Below are positions 11,625 to 21,968 of a stretch of 64,000 nucleotides of DNA, one piece after another. The position numbers were made by a program, and so were the translations under genes. The first letter of the stretch is position 1; each line of letters starts with the position of its first letter. A model generated the notes under the pieces. That model ran no database searches. It saw nothing but the letters and a program-made list of their open reading frames with translations, and was not told the origin of the DNA. Origin of the DNA: Canna indica (lineage: Eukaryota; Streptophyta; Magnoliopsida; Zingiberales; Cannaceae); NCBI GenBank assembly GCA_034359265.1, contig CP136890.1, positions 89,491,501-89,555,500 on the forward strand, read 5' to 3'.

Positions 11625-12229
11625 CCAACATCACCGGATACTTTCAATGGTAGATGAGGAGACAATTAGAATATCGTCTTCCTAGAATAATATGGATCTG
11701 TGATTGCAATGTTTAATTATTGAAGATGAAGTAGGTCAGCTTGTATTCATTAGCTAAGAACAGCTTACTATTTGGTGGAACATACCAATGCAACCAAGAA
11801 TCTAATCATAATGTAATATGCATGCATTCAAGTGCCTAATAATTCAACACACGAGTGGCATACTCCTGCTTGTCTTCCCAACCGTAACCTTTCAATCCAT
11901 TGCAAATCCGACATGATCTTATCAGCACACCAAAATAGCCCTAACAGTGCTAGGTAAGAAGCCAACAAATTAAGATACAGCAAATAACATATGTCGCAGC
12001 AACCACATAATAGTAGCTGGCAATGGGGGCTTGATCTCTTCCGATGCTTAAACCAACACAAGATTATACAGGGAACATATTAAGATCCAACAACAATATT
12101 TGTACCCTTTTGTTAGCTATATATGAAACAAGACAAACTGGACTTGATTCAGAGTGAGGCATCCATGCAGTTTAATCATGAGAATTAAGTGCATGATTAA
12201 GGATTCTCCTTCCAAGATCTCATTAACTT

Positions 12230-13920
12230 TCGGCTTGATGGAATCGGGATGGTGTTTGTGCATCAGAGTTGTCGAGGCCCACCGATGGTGGTGGAGGCTG
12301 GTCTGGGCATCTTGGAGGGCTGCACGCGCCTCCCGACTCCTTAGCAGCCGGTTAAGGGCCCAGCGGGGGCTGTAGGCGAGAAGAGAGGGCGGCGACGCTA
12401 CAGGGACTGGTCGCTAGCGATCGGAGGGTCGGCCGGTGAGGGATTTGGTATGGTGAGAGGAGGTGGCAAGAGGAGAAGAAGAGGAGAACATAACCAATTT
12501 TTAGAACTTTATAAATATTTAATTGTTAAGTAAGCCAATATAGTCTAGAATAGTCTGTTTCATAAATTTTGCTAGTTTATTTCTTTATCTGCATAGGAAA
12601 TAGTTTAAGTAAATATTAAAAAAGATGGACTTAAAATTATTAAATCAGAATATTTAATTAAACACATCATTATTAGTTATTAAATAGGTGATTATTGTAT
12701 ATTATTTCAAGAATTTAGTAACAATCACTAGTTATTAGTCTTAGCCCATCTGAACGGTTTGCCTATCGTTCCTATATATTTGACCTATAAAAATAATTTC
12801 GGATTAAAATTTGAAAACCGAAATCGTTCCTATAGGCTAAGACTATAGGAACGGTTTTCAAATCGTTCCTATAAATTTGCATGGCCTATAGGAACGGTTT
12901 TCAAACTGTTCCTATAAGCTTGGCTTATAGGAATATTTTGGAAACCATTCCTATACGCTTATAGAAATAATTTGAAAATCATTCCTATAAGCTTGGCCTA
13001 TATGAATGATTTTACATGAACATTTTTTGGAATCGTTCTTATAAGCTTGGCCTATGAGAACGATTTTTTTGGCAACATTGCAATAGGTAGAAAAATTGTT
13101 CCTATAGCCTAGCGGAACGACATATTTTAGTACACATGGAAAATCGTTTGCACAGGTCCATGACCACGGTTTTGTATGTTTTGTGAACACTTTTCGGTCA
13201 TTCCTATAAGTCAAAAATGTTGTAATGAGATCAGTATCAAAGTTAGTAATTAAAATTGATAATTTTATTACTAAATGATTAATTGACGATAAATTATATT
13301 ATATTAGAGTTTGGAAATAAGTAGTGTTGGATTGGGCTTGTGGGTAGATTCTATTGTAGTTGATGAGTTCTTATCCGGTGAAACGGCGCATTTATTAGTT
13401 TTGTTTCTTTTGATTGTTGTTGCTTCTAATTTCCATTTAATACTTATTGCATATTTTTTGTTAGACATATCATATAGTTAATCATGTGATTATTTAATAT
13501 TATCCAATTAATTGCATGAGTTGATGATGATTGGGATAAAATGGTATTATTGTTATTGACATTACAACATCTAGTCACACATTGAATAAATAATAAATAC
13601 GCGTCTTATTAAGATGATGCATGAGTCTATTTAGGTCTCTGCCTAAATTATAGGGGTGTCGGTCGATGGACATTATTGTTGGGCTCGCTAAGCATGAGTG
13701 TTGACACCAGTTATAATTTGGACACACTTGCATGCGAGTGCGGGGCATCAGACATGATAGTCACGAGCTACTCTTTTAGGATAGTTGTACTTCTTGCTAG
13801 AGCGGGTTTCAAGTATCGCTCTCAAGATGTATGAGTGCATTGAAAATTCAATTGTCTAGTTACGCTCTTGATTGAGTCCATAACTCATGTATGACTAGGG
13901 GGTATAAATAGTTTATCAAC
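12230..13920 (+). repeat. old, diverged gypsy LTR relic
   Basis: Several blocks match the two LTRs on the left in the same order: a GC-rich block at about 12.24-12.48 kb, GATTCTATTGTAGTTGATGA at about 13.35 kb, and AGAGCGGGTTTCAAG with CGCTCTCAAG at about 13.80-13.83 kb. TTACGCTCTTGATTGAG at 13.86 kb also matches. The ends are eroded. A ~500-bp repeat-rich element sits inside it. Confidence 0.65.
12727..13229. mobile_element. array of palindromic GGAACGGTTTTC repeats, possible small CACTA relic
   Basis: About eight units of roughly 60 bp pair a GGAACGGTTTTCAAA arm with an inverted CGTTCCTATAAGC arm, so each unit can fold back on itself. Such clustered inverted subterminal motifs are usual in CACTA elements. 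The left edge reads CACTAGTTATTAG and the right edge, reversed, reads CATTACAACATTTTTGAC. A 3-bp target duplication is not visible, so the class is tentative. Confidence 0.5.
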
Positions 13921-13950
13921 ATGGTCTAGAATATTAGACGTCGTTTATAT

Positions 13951-13995
13951 TTGTAGCTCTCTGCTGGCATCCATGATCAGAGCAGAGAGCTACAA
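13951..13995. repeat. perfect 15-bp stem hairpin upstream of DUF241 copy 2
   Basis: TTGTAGCTCTCTGCT and AGCAGAGAGCTACAA face each other across a 15-nt loop. The right arm belongs to the duplicated DUF241 upstream flank (compare about 18.45 kb). The left arm is at the end of the LTR relic. Confidence 0.8.
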
Positions 13996-14183
13996 ACACT
14001 GAATGGGAATCAGGAAAGCTTTAGGAACAAAGATTCTTGGTGTCTGCTGATGTCATATGCACAGGTGGTGGTGCTAGTTTAATTCTAAAGTATTGAAATA
14101 TGGAAGAGATGTCCACGGCCAGTCTCTATTATGTGTTTGCTGCTACATCTTGTTCTTTATATTAATATATTATCTATTACTGG
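13985..14183 (+). repeat. DUF241 upstream module, copy before gene 2
   Basis: Shares GTGTCTNCTGATGTCA, GAAGAGATGTCCANGGCCAG and TATTGTCTATTA-like stretches with about 18.47-18.65 kb and more weakly with about 24.67-24.83 kb. These are the far-upstream flanks of copies 4 and 6. Confidence 0.75.
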
Positions 14184-14310
14184 TTTTTCTTTTTCCATTT
14201 TTTCTTTAAACTTTTAAGATCGTAACTTTTAACCTCTCCTCCTCTTCCCCTTGTATTCAATTTTTACTCATGAATCGAATACAATGCTTTTCAGTCAAAA
14301 AAAAAAAAAA
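14184..14310 (+). mobile_element. 127-bp LINE 3'-end insertion
   Basis: Flanked by ATTACTGG at 14176-14183 and 14311-14318 and ending in an A14 tract. The paralogous site at about 18635-18645 is unoccupied. The end resembles other LINE 3' tails in this window (TGTATTCAATTTT...GAATACAATGCTTTTCAGTC before the A-run). Confidence 0.8.
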
Positions 14311-14661
14311 ATTACTGGGGACCATTTTGATGTGCAAGGCTTAAGAACATGCCTAGTTAGGGAAATAGGCAGGCATATGCCATTCGTGTATTGATCGAAT
14401 TATTAGGCATTTAAATGCATGAACTCGCCTTGCGATCAGATTCTTGTTTGCGTTGACTTGTACTGTCAAATAGTAATCTGTTGTAAGCTTATGCAACATT
14501 ACAAGCTGGCCTGCTTCATCTTCAATAATTAACCAATGCAAATCACATTAATTTTGCAATCAAATATACATATTAGTATCACATGGAGATATTATTTTAG
14601 GAGAAGAAAGGGTTCTTATTGTCTGCTGGCCTCTATTATTGCAGAACTCTGGCGATGTTGG

Positions 14662-14670
14662 TTTATAAAT
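14662..14670 (+). promoter_or_regulatory. TATA box of DUF241 copy 2
   Basis: TTTATAAAT about 100 bp before the start codon, followed by AGAGCCAAAGGGTT as in copies 1 and 4. Confidence 0.75.
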
Positions 14671-14770
14671 GGAAGTAGAGCCAAAGGGTTGACACCATAT
14701 CCATCATTCTTTCTTCGCTATTCCTAAGTCACCTCACATTTCAGAAATCAATCCATAATTCACAGCAAAG

Positions 14771-15634
14771 ATGGGTGAATTTGCTTCAGCATCAAATCAG
14801 TCTTGCCATATCCGCTCCTTGAGCTTGCCCTCAATATCTCATCCTGTTGCGATAAGAGTGGAAGAAGAGCTGCAAAAGTTAAGATCTTCTGTGGATTCAC
14901 AATCTTCAGCACCACAGAAGATATGTGATGGATTGAGACAGCTTGGAGGCTTGTATGAATCCATCAAGGAGCTTATTAGCTTAACAAGCTGCCAACAAAG
15001 CCTCATCAATTCATTGCAGAAGAAATGGGTGGAAGGAGAATTAGATGCATCCATCAGATTGTTGGACTCATGCGGAGAAATGAAGGGTAGCTTGTCTACG
15101 GTGAAAGATCACATCCGAGGTATTCAATTGGCTCTTAGAAGAAGAGACAACACAATGATCAGAAGAGAAGTGAATGATTACATTCGCTTTGGAAGGAAGG
15201 CAGACAAAGATATCAAGAATTGCTTCAGACCGTTGAACCACATGAATGACAAATGCATTGGTGACGATGAGAAGTCGACAACGATTAGGATGTTTGTGGA
15301 AGTGAAGATGATCACCATTTCGTTCCTCCGACTGGTGTCTTCTTTCTTGACAATGCAAACAACAAGACCAAAGTCAACCAAGTGGTCTTTTGTTTCGAAG
15401 TCGTTTAGCAAGAAGAAAGTGGCATGTGAAGGACAGCTTGAAGATATCTTCTCTTGGCTTGCTTCCGATGAATGCATGTCATCTAAGGATGTTGAAGGTG
15501 AAAGGGTGATGAAGGCAAAAAGTCAGTTGCAGGTGCTAGAAGTCAACATTGAAGAGCTCGAGAATGGATTAGAGTGCCTCTTCAGGCAACTGATCCAATT
15601 TAGAGTCTCTCTCCTTAACATGCTCAACTTATGA
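14771..15634 (+). CDS. DUF241 (BPS1-like) protein, copy 2
   Basis: Single-exon frame of 287 aa, collinear with copies 1 and 4 without gaps. The family landmarks are present: SNQSCHIRSLSLPS near residue 8, VEEELQKL near 31, LRQLGGLYESIKELISL near 55, LRRRDNTM near 124, YIRFGRKADKDIK near 138, and LIQFRVSLLNML at the C-terminus. It is less similar to copies 1 and 4 than they are to each other. The start was chosen because the following MGEFASASNQS segment aligns with the MAES starts of the other copies and lies after a matching leader. The function of the family is unresolved. The gene looks intact. Confidence 0.9.
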   Translation: MGEFASASNQSCHIRSLSLPSISHPVAIRVEEELQKLRSSVDSQSSAPQKICDGLRQLGGLYESIKELISLTSCQQSLINSLQKKWVEGELDASIRLLDSCGEMKGSLSTVKDHIRGIQLALRRRDNTMIRREVNDYIRFGRKADKDIKNCFRPLNHMNDKCIGDDEKSTTIRMFVEVKMITISFLRLVSSFLTMQTTRPKSTKWSFVSKSFSKKKVACEGQLEDIFSWLASDECMSSKDVEGERVMKAKSQLQVLEVNIEELENGLECLFRQLIQFRVSLLNMLNL

Positions 15635-15876
15635 AGAATTCAGTTATACATACCTTGTAACCCACAATCAGCATCCACATTTTTGACGATTCACTGATAA
15701 ATGTAAATTCAACTTTTGTATACCAAATACACATGAAAAAATTATATGCAGTTATACTGTTGTAGTTCAAATTTGACATGCAAATGTATAGATTTCTGAT
15801 CTGATTAGACATATACTTATCAAAATTGATTCATGGTAAGTAGAAATAATGCTCCGAGTGTGTGAAACCACAATAA

Positions 15877-16235
15877 TTTTTTTTTTTTTTTGAAATATAA
15901 GCAATTGTATTCAATCAAGAGGGTTGAGAGAATACAATAAGGGGGAGAGAGAGGATAAAACATGAGCAGAAGATAAAACAGGGGAAGAAAGCCCCCAAAA
16001 GAAAGAACACTACAAGATCATTGAATTACATGCGAAGGCCACCATGGTAATAGCTAGAGATCTATAAGTTGAGAGCACCCTCTCAAAACATCTCTTATTC
16101 CTCTCACACCATATGAACCAACTCCACACCAATAGGATCCTTGCATTTTTTAGGTTATTTGGATCAAGCTTTTCATAGAAACCTGACAAGTTTTTCAGCA
16201 TAAAATAAACAAACCAAATATCTGACATCAATTTG
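15877..16235 (-). mobile_element. 5'-truncated LINE, 3' end
   Basis: A T15 run at 15877-15891 is the A-tail on the minus strand. The minus-strand reading next to it ends in a WSWFIWCERNKRCFE motif, as in plant LINE ORF2 C-termini and in the LINE at 7.1 kb. The 3' end (GAATACAATTGCTTATATTTC before the tail) matches the 56-bp insert at 18020-18075. A target duplication is not convincing: AAACCACAATA on the left against AAACCAAATA on the right. Confidence 0.8.
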
Positions 16236-16384
16236 GGATGAAAACCCTGCTATTCAGTTTTTGGTTCAGTCAGGTTGAATAGGGTTAGATTTAGGACCAT
16301 TTGATCTGTTATGGTTTTTCATTTTTTTACTTTAATGGTGGTTTTGTTTTTGGTAAATATGCTATTAATGGGTCTATGGATGTT

Positions 16385-17150
16385 GGACTAAAAAAAACCT
16401 ATCTGGTAGTGGCCTCATTAATAGTATATGCCCCCTTATGCCAACATATGACTCATTCAGCCTCATCATGAATTGTCTCAACCTGCATTTTTCCATGTTC
16501 ATTCTTCCGGTTTCACAATTGCAATACGAGCCAACCTCCAATGCATCCAATTCATCCCATAAACTTTTCAATTTAGTAAAGTAGTCGGCAATAGACATGT
16601 TTCCTTGCCTTGTTGGCGGATTAACATTTGAATCTCGAAAATTCTCGGCTCACTACTCCTTCCGAACCTACTCTCTAATTCATTCCACATTTTTTCCGTT
16701 GTCTTGGCATAAATGACGCTCGTGCACAGGTTAGGAGCTATGGATTGTAAAACCCACGAACTGACCATGTCATTACAGTGTTTCCATAATCTGTATTTAA
16801 GTGATGCTTCATCGGGAACAACCAAAGTTCCGTCAATGAATCCTAACTTGTTTTTTTTGCTGAAAAAGAGATGAGCATGGACTCCTTTCAGGCAGATAAT
16901 TTTCGTGCTCTGAGAGTTGAGTTAAGACTAGGTTCATACCGGGGTTATCATTTCCCTCAAGGATGTAGGGACTGTCATCGATCTTGGCAATTTCTGATGA
17001 AGAGTCACTATCTTGGATGTTTTGCAATTCCGCCATTGCAGACCTCACTGCACTCGATCAGCGATTTCTGGCCATTGGTAGGTGATTCGCCTCAAGCCTT
17101 GAATCCAGCTGCTTCGCTTCAGTCTTCTAATCAATCGATTATAGCAACCC
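16385..17150 (-). pseudogene. Ty1/copia gag relic
   Basis: Minus-strand pieces in different frames resemble the gag N-terminal domain of plant copia elements. They include a DNPGMNLVLTQLSEHENY stretch (about 16.9-17.0 kb), a WKHCNDMVSSWVLQSI stretch (about 16.7-16.8 kb), VIYAKTTEKMWNELESRF, and SIADYFTKLKSLWDELDAL (about 16.5-16.6 kb). Frame changes and stops separate them, and the element breaks off before protease. It lies next to a primer-binding site and an LTR-like piece on the right, so this is the 5' end of a minus-strand copia element. Confidence 0.8.
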
Positions 17151-17163
17151 GTTTTGATACCAT
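17151..17163 (-). other. primer-binding site of copia fragment
   Basis: The minus strand reads ATGGTATCAAAAC, close to the initiator-tRNA-Met primer site TGGTATCAGAGC used by many plant copia elements, and lies between the gag relic and the LTR. Confidence 0.65.
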
Positions 17164-17165
17164 AT

Positions 17166-17395
17166 TGAATCAGGAAGCCATTAGAGCAGATATGAGATGA
17201 TGCAAAGAAAGTAAAGTGGAAGAGGGAAAACTTTACTGCTTATTTTATTATTATTCAAAAAAACAAAACTACAGCATGTCAATTATTTATACAGTTAGTT
17301 AACAAAGGCAAAAGACACAAGTACCCTTGTACAGCTTAACATTTCAAATATCTGCTGCTTCTGAGCTAAGTATTGCAGCTACTTATTTACATAAC
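17166..17395 (-). repeat. copia 5' LTR (boundary approximate)
   Basis: The minus strand ends TTCCTGATTCA right before the primer site and contains a TATAAATA box (about 17.28 kb). Its start could be TGTTAAGCTG at 17341 or TGTTATG at 17395. Both have the TGTTA start common to LTRs, and I cannot decide between them. Confidence 0.55.
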
Positions 17396-17441
17396 AGAGG
17401 AATGAAACTAATACTATTTACTTTCTATGGACTTCAATATA

Positions 17442-17567
17442 CTGAAGGCTCAAAGTAAACTGCAGATGCTAGAAGACAGTGTTGAGGGGCTTGAGAGTGG
17501 ACTGGAATGCTTGTTTAGACAACTCATCCAGCTAAGAGTGTCTCTCCTCAACATGCTCAACCGATAA
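17442..17567 (+). pseudogene. DUF241 copy 3, C-terminal scrap
   Basis: The last 41 codons and stop of a DUF241 gene (LKAQSKLQMLEDSVEGLES... to SLLNMLNR). The rest of the gene is missing, with the copia fragment lying about 50-100 bp upstream. The downstream flank (about 17.57-17.80 kb) matches the flank of copy 5. It is most like copies 5 and 6 in sequence. It cannot encode a product on its own. Confidence 0.9.
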
Positions 17568-18470
17568 TGGCTTTCATCAAACAAATTTTACTGTACATGT
17601 ATCCACATTTTTTACACTGATGTATGTAGACCAAAACTTTGTGTACAATTTGATTCAACATATACGACTATTCAAAATCCACCCACCTTCTATTCAAAGT
17701 ATTTTGGCATCTAAATGCAAGATTTCTAATGTTATCTTACATTTACTTATTGAATTTCACACATGGATGAACTTCACACAAAGTATTCTACAAAAGTAAA
17801 CAAAAAAACTAAATTATGGTAAGGGCAATGCAACACAACGGTCATGATACTTCACGGAGAGTACTCTGCTTATACTATCGGTGTGCTTCGACTTTGAGTG
17901 TCATTCGCTAAGGCCAAAGGCAAGTTAAGTCCTCCAATCAGAGGTCATAATTGTTCATCCTTAGGTGATTCTGTTCGAGTTTGATTAGAGACACACTTAT
18001 TTCCATAACAATGATTAGTAGTTGTATTCTATTCTTCTCTCAGGAATTAAATACAGTTGCTTCATTTCAAAAAAAAACAATGATTAGTTATTTAGTATTC
18101 AAATGTCAAGCTTAATAATGTTATAAATCCAGACATAAGAAGTGTAAAACAAAAGTTAACTGTGTTTTCTTTATGATTTCTTCTGGGGATTACAATTTCA
18201 CCGCTGAACAATCTTTCTTCCCAATTTCACGAGCACTCGCTGGGATCTCAATTTCACCAGCTTTGTTGACAAGACCAGCTTGCTTAATTTGGCACACAAC
18301 TTACTGGCATTCATGACACTGATGGTGATGATCCCCTAAAATGGAAGTGGACGAAGAATCAAGTACTTTTCTTTAAAAGTACCATCTTATGAGGATGGCC
18401 AAATTCTCACAAAATTGGCAGTCTCTAGTTTGAAGAACTCAATACAACGATTGCAACTGAGAGCTTCAAG
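17568..18470. other. DUF241 spacer with one tiny retroinsert
   Basis: AT-rich and without a gene. The first ~230 bp resemble the 3' flanks of copies 2 and 5. The 56-bp LINE-tail insertion at 18020-18075 is annotated separately. Confidence 0.6.
18020..18075 (+). mobile_element. 56-bp LINE tail insertion with 13-bp duplication
   Basis: AACAATGATTAGT flanks it at 18007-18019 and 18076-18088. The insert ends in a short A-run and has the same GAATNAAATACANTTGCTT-type 3' end as the LINE at 15877. It is an extreme 5' truncation. Confidence 0.82.
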
Positions 18471-18759
18471 CGTGCATTGAATGGGGATCACAACTTTATA
18501 AATCAAGATTCCTGGTGTCTCCTGATGTCACTACCTCATAGGTGTTGATATCAGTTTAGTATTAGAAGAGATGTCCATGGCCAGCTTCTTCATGTGGTTG
18601 CGGCTCCATCCTGTTGTTTGCCTTAATCTATTGTCTATTATTGGGACATTATGATGTGAAGGTTGATGAGATCATATCGAACTTGCAACTGATTGAAAGA
18701 TTACTATTGGGAAGACAAACAGGCATATGCCACTCGTGTGTTGAATTTTTTAGGCACTT

Positions 18760-19536
18760 TTTTTATATAAAAAAAAAAGAAAAGCACCAAAACTTAGAAA
18801 GTCATGGAATACTCAGGTATTGGGTAAAGAGGACAGAGGACAAATTGCCGTATTCCTCTTGCCAATACACCCAGTACTCCCATATTCCTCCCAAACTGGT
18901 TTCATTTTATTCATATATTCAACTTCAAACATATTACAATGTTCTTTCAAAAACACATCAAATGGCCCTTTACGCCAGTACTCATCCTCTACAACCTTAT
19001 CCAAGTGATCTATCTTACTATGCCATAAACCACTACAGCCTTTGTACAAGCTTAAACCAGCTACAGTATGAGCAATTACATTATAGTTCCTACTTACAAA
19101 TAACCACTCCTCAACACTCACCTCAGCAGCAAACTTTAAAGTGTTGGTCACCAAATTCTTCAAGTCCCACGGACACTCCATCTCACCCTTAAGGATTTTG
19201 ATAGCATTTGCACAATCAGAATACACTTTCTTCACAGTCTTACCCTTCTTCCTCACATTATCTAAGCCATACCATATGGCATTCATTTCAGCTTTTAAAG
19301 GGCTCCCTGCTATAGCAGTATCAGCCCCCCTATAATTCTCCATTTCTAATGTTCTGTTAAGACAAACCCAACACCAGCTGAAACTCCATCTTTCCAAGCA
19401 GCATCACAAAACAAGGAACTCTCCCAATAATTGAGATGCATTTCATTTTTTACATCTTTACCTTTGCAGTTTGGTTTCTTACCCTTTCGACAATACTCCA
19501 ATGCATCATTAAAAGCTTTCACAAATATACAGTTCA
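18760..19536 (-). mobile_element. LINE ORF2 3' end with RNase H domain
   Basis: The minus strand encodes a plant LINE RNase H-like domain (RVT_3 type). A FCDAAWKDGVSAG segment lies in one frame (about 19.34-19.54 kb). SPLKAEMNAIWYGL and VYSDCANAI lie in a second frame (18813-19397), giving the D-E-D acidic set. A frameshift near 19.35-19.39 kb separates the two parts. The insert is bounded by AATTTTTTAGGCACTT at 18744-18759 and a copy with two extra Ts at about 19536-19553. The unoccupied site is visible in the copy 1 and copy 2 flanks (about 11.83-11.85 and 14.39-14.41 kb). Confidence 0.85.
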
Positions 19537-19781
19537 ATTTTTTTTAGGCACTTCAATGCATGCATATCACATTATCATTAGATTATTGGTTCCATTGGTA
19601 TGTTCCACCAAACAGTAAGCTGTTGTTAGCTAATGAAACATTACAAGCTGGCCAACTTCGATCATCTTCAATAATTAAACATTGCAAACCACATTGCAAT
19701 CACAAATCCATATTATTTTAGGAATACAAGATTCTAATTGTCTCCTCATCTACCATTCAAAGTATATGGTGATGTAATTGG

Positions 19782-19790
19782 TTTATAAAT
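19782..19790 (+). promoter_or_regulatory. TATA box of DUF241 copy 4
   Basis: TTTATAAAT, 104 bp before the ATG. It is preceded by TTCTAATTGTCTCCTCATC and followed by GAGAGCCAAAGGGTTAACAC; the same arrangement occurs in copy 1. Confidence 0.75.
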
Positions 19791-19893
19791 GAAAGGAGAG
19801 CCAAAGGGTTAACACCAGCTGCGTAAGTCATTCTATCTTTGCTATCTTTAGTCGCCTCACAATTTATCAATCATTCCAGAATTCACAGCAAAC

Positions 19894-20757
19894 ATGGCTG
19901 AATCTCCTACAGAGTCAAACCAGCCTGGCCATATCCGCTCCTTCAGTTTTCCCTCAAGATCTCATCCTGTCGCAGTCAGAGTGGAAGAAGAGCTGCAAAA
20001 ATTAAGATCTTTGGTGGATTCAGAATCTTCATCACCGCAGAAGATATCTGATGGACTGAGACAGCTGGGAGCCTTGTATGAATCCGTCAAGGAGCTCGTT
20101 TGCTTAACAAGCTGCCAACGAAGCCTCATCAATCCATTGCAGAAGAAATGGGTGGAAGAAGAATTAGATGCATCCATCCAATTATTGAACTCATGCGAAG
20201 CAGTGAAGGTTAGCCTGACTACATTGAAAGATCACATCCGGGGTATTCAATTGGCTCTTAGAAGAAGAGACAACACAATGATGAGAAAGGAAGTGAATGA
20301 TTACATTCGCTTTGGAAGGAAGGCAAACAAGGATATCAAGAATTGCTTGAGATTGTTCAAGCACACGGATGACAAATGCACCGGTGAGAATGAGAAGTCA
20401 ACGACGATTAGGATGTTGATGGAAGTGAAGAGGATCACCATTTCATTCCTCCAACTGGTGTCTTCTTTCTTCACATTGCAAACAACAAGGCCAAAGTCCA
20501 GCAGGTGGTCTTTTGTCTCAAAGTCCTTGAGCAAGAGGAGAGTGACATGTGAAGAGCAGCACGAAGATATCTTCTCCTTGCTTGCTTCCAACGATTGTAT
20601 TTCATTTAAGGATGTTGAAGGTGAAAGGGTAGTCAAGGCAAAAAGCCAATTGCAAGTGCTAGAAGTCAGCATTGAAGGGCTTGAGAATGGAACAGATTGC
20701 CTCTTCAAGCAACTGATCCAATTCAGAGTCTCTCTCCTTAACATGCTCAACTCGTGA
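19894..20757 (+). CDS. DUF241 (BPS1-like) protein, copy 4
   Basis: Single-exon frame of 287 aa, intact. Its order of motifs equals copy 1: SNQPGHIRSFSFPS, VEEELQKLRS, LRQLGALYESVKELVCL, LRRRDNTMMRKEVNDYIRFG, then LLNMLNS at the end. It is nearly identical to copy 1 from about residue 105 to 215 and clearly more different in the first ~60 residues. It has no signal peptide or transmembrane segment. The molecular function of DUF241/BPS1-related proteins is not known well enough to assign. The start is the ATG after CACAGCAAAC, matching the other copies. Confidence 0.9.
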   Translation: MAESPTESNQPGHIRSFSFPSRSHPVAVRVEEELQKLRSLVDSESSSPQKISDGLRQLGALYESVKELVCLTSCQRSLINPLQKKWVEEELDASIQLLNSCEAVKVSLTTLKDHIRGIQLALRRRDNTMMRKEVNDYIRFGRKANKDIKNCLRLFKHTDDKCTGENEKSTTIRMLMEVKRITISFLQLVSSFFTLQTTRPKSSRWSFVSKSLSKRRVTCEEQHEDIFSLLASNDCISFKDVEGERVVKAKSQLQVLEVSIEGLENGTDCLFKQLIQFRVSLLNMLNS

Positions 20758-21960
20758 AGTATTCAATTAAGTTCATGTGTACCCCACAATCAGCATCCAC
20801 ATTTTTGGCGATTTGCTGATAAATGTAAATTCAACTTTTCGTATATAAAAACACATGAAAAAATATTATGCAGCCACGGTTCAAATTTTGTCATATAAAT
20901 GCACGATTCATTGAGTAAAAGTATCATAAGCAATCAACCATGTGTCTATTTTACTTGATTGAAACCAAATCAAATCATAATTATGCAAGTTTTTCAGAGC
21001 AAACCTCACTCAGTAAAAAGTTTTTTGGTAATAAAATAAAATAAAATCCCATATCTGACCTCAAATTCAGGACGAAAAGCATGTTATTCAGTTTTGGTTC
21101 AGTTATGTTGGCAAGGGTCAGATTCTTACAATTTTTATAATTTAGTGGTGGCTTTTATTTTTTCTACATATGTTTTTAATGAGTTTTTGAATGTTGAAAT
21201 AAAAACTAAACCCGATTTTAAGATAACATGTTTTAAGAAATAAAACCGCAAAACATGTTTTAAGAAATAAAACCGCAAAACCTGAACGGATCCCAAAATA
21301 AGTTTTATCACACAAACTTATCACATTTTAAAACAATTCAACCTATCAACTTTGTTAAATGTTTTTCACTTCTTTTTGTGGCATTCAGAATGAGTAGGAG
21401 ATATCAACTTTGTTACTGATAGAAAAAAAAAAAATTAAGGACTACATACAGTAATTACTTGTAACAGTATATGTTATTTATGCTTGTATGATCAAGATAA
21501 ATATGCAATTTAAGATGTGATATACTTTGTAAAGCTAATGGCGGTACAAGACTAATAGGTTGTTGGGGACACAAGCCCGACATACTCCACACGTGTGTTG
21601 TGCCTAAGCACCAACATTGGGCTTTAATTACTGCAATAATGGAACCTTAACTTGTGCTTAGAGTCATTTGGATCACCTACAATAATTGTACTTGTTGTAA
21701 GCCATAGAAACATGACAAACTGGACTTAGTTCAGAGTCAGGCATCCATTTAATCATTTAGAATTAAATAAACTGAAACAATCACTGGCATGTATAGAGGA
21801 ACTGATACACAAATCAAGTCGTACCTGAGATGGAAATATTTCTTTATTTTCTTTTCATTTGTTGAGGGAACTCAAGATCCAAGCTATAAACAGATGGGGG
21901 TTGAGTTTAGGTGGCCAAGATTCTTTTTGTCTCTCAGTCCAATTAATTATACAAGTTAAT
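20758..21960. other. downstream flank of copy 4 and spacer
   Basis: AT-rich, no gene. To about 21.75 kb it is the inverted partner of the copy 1 flank and includes the unoccupied LINE target at 21584-21598. A ~30-bp tandem duplication (ACATGTTTTAAGAAATAAAA) occurs at about 21.22-21.28 kb. Confidence 0.7.
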
Positions 21961-21968
21961 GGTTTGTT

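Larger units (their letters stand above)
6850..12120 (-). repeat. left arm of inverted segmental duplication (DUF241 unit)
   Basis: Apart from later insertions, this stretch is the reverse complement of about 18.6-21.75 kb: downstream flank, DUF241 gene, TATA region and upstream flank all match in order. Insertions specific to this arm are the LINE plus solo LTR (7004-9664) and a ~180-bp retroinsertion (9986-10164). Confidence 0.85.
18600..21745 (+). repeat. right arm of inverted segmental duplication (DUF241 unit)
   Basis: Inverted partner of about 6.85-12.12 kb. It spans upstream flank, TATA region, copy 4 and downstream flank. The LINE at 18.76-19.54 kb is specific to this arm. Confidence 0.85.

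Noticed and set aside
12727..13229. CRISPR-like array
   Set aside because: The repeats are self-complementary, degenerate and lack uniform spacers, and this is a plant genome.
18614..19192. 192-codon plus-strand frame
   Set aside because: Antisense to the LINE RNase H domain, with a translation of Ser, Tyr and Gln runs. The minus strand has the real motif set.
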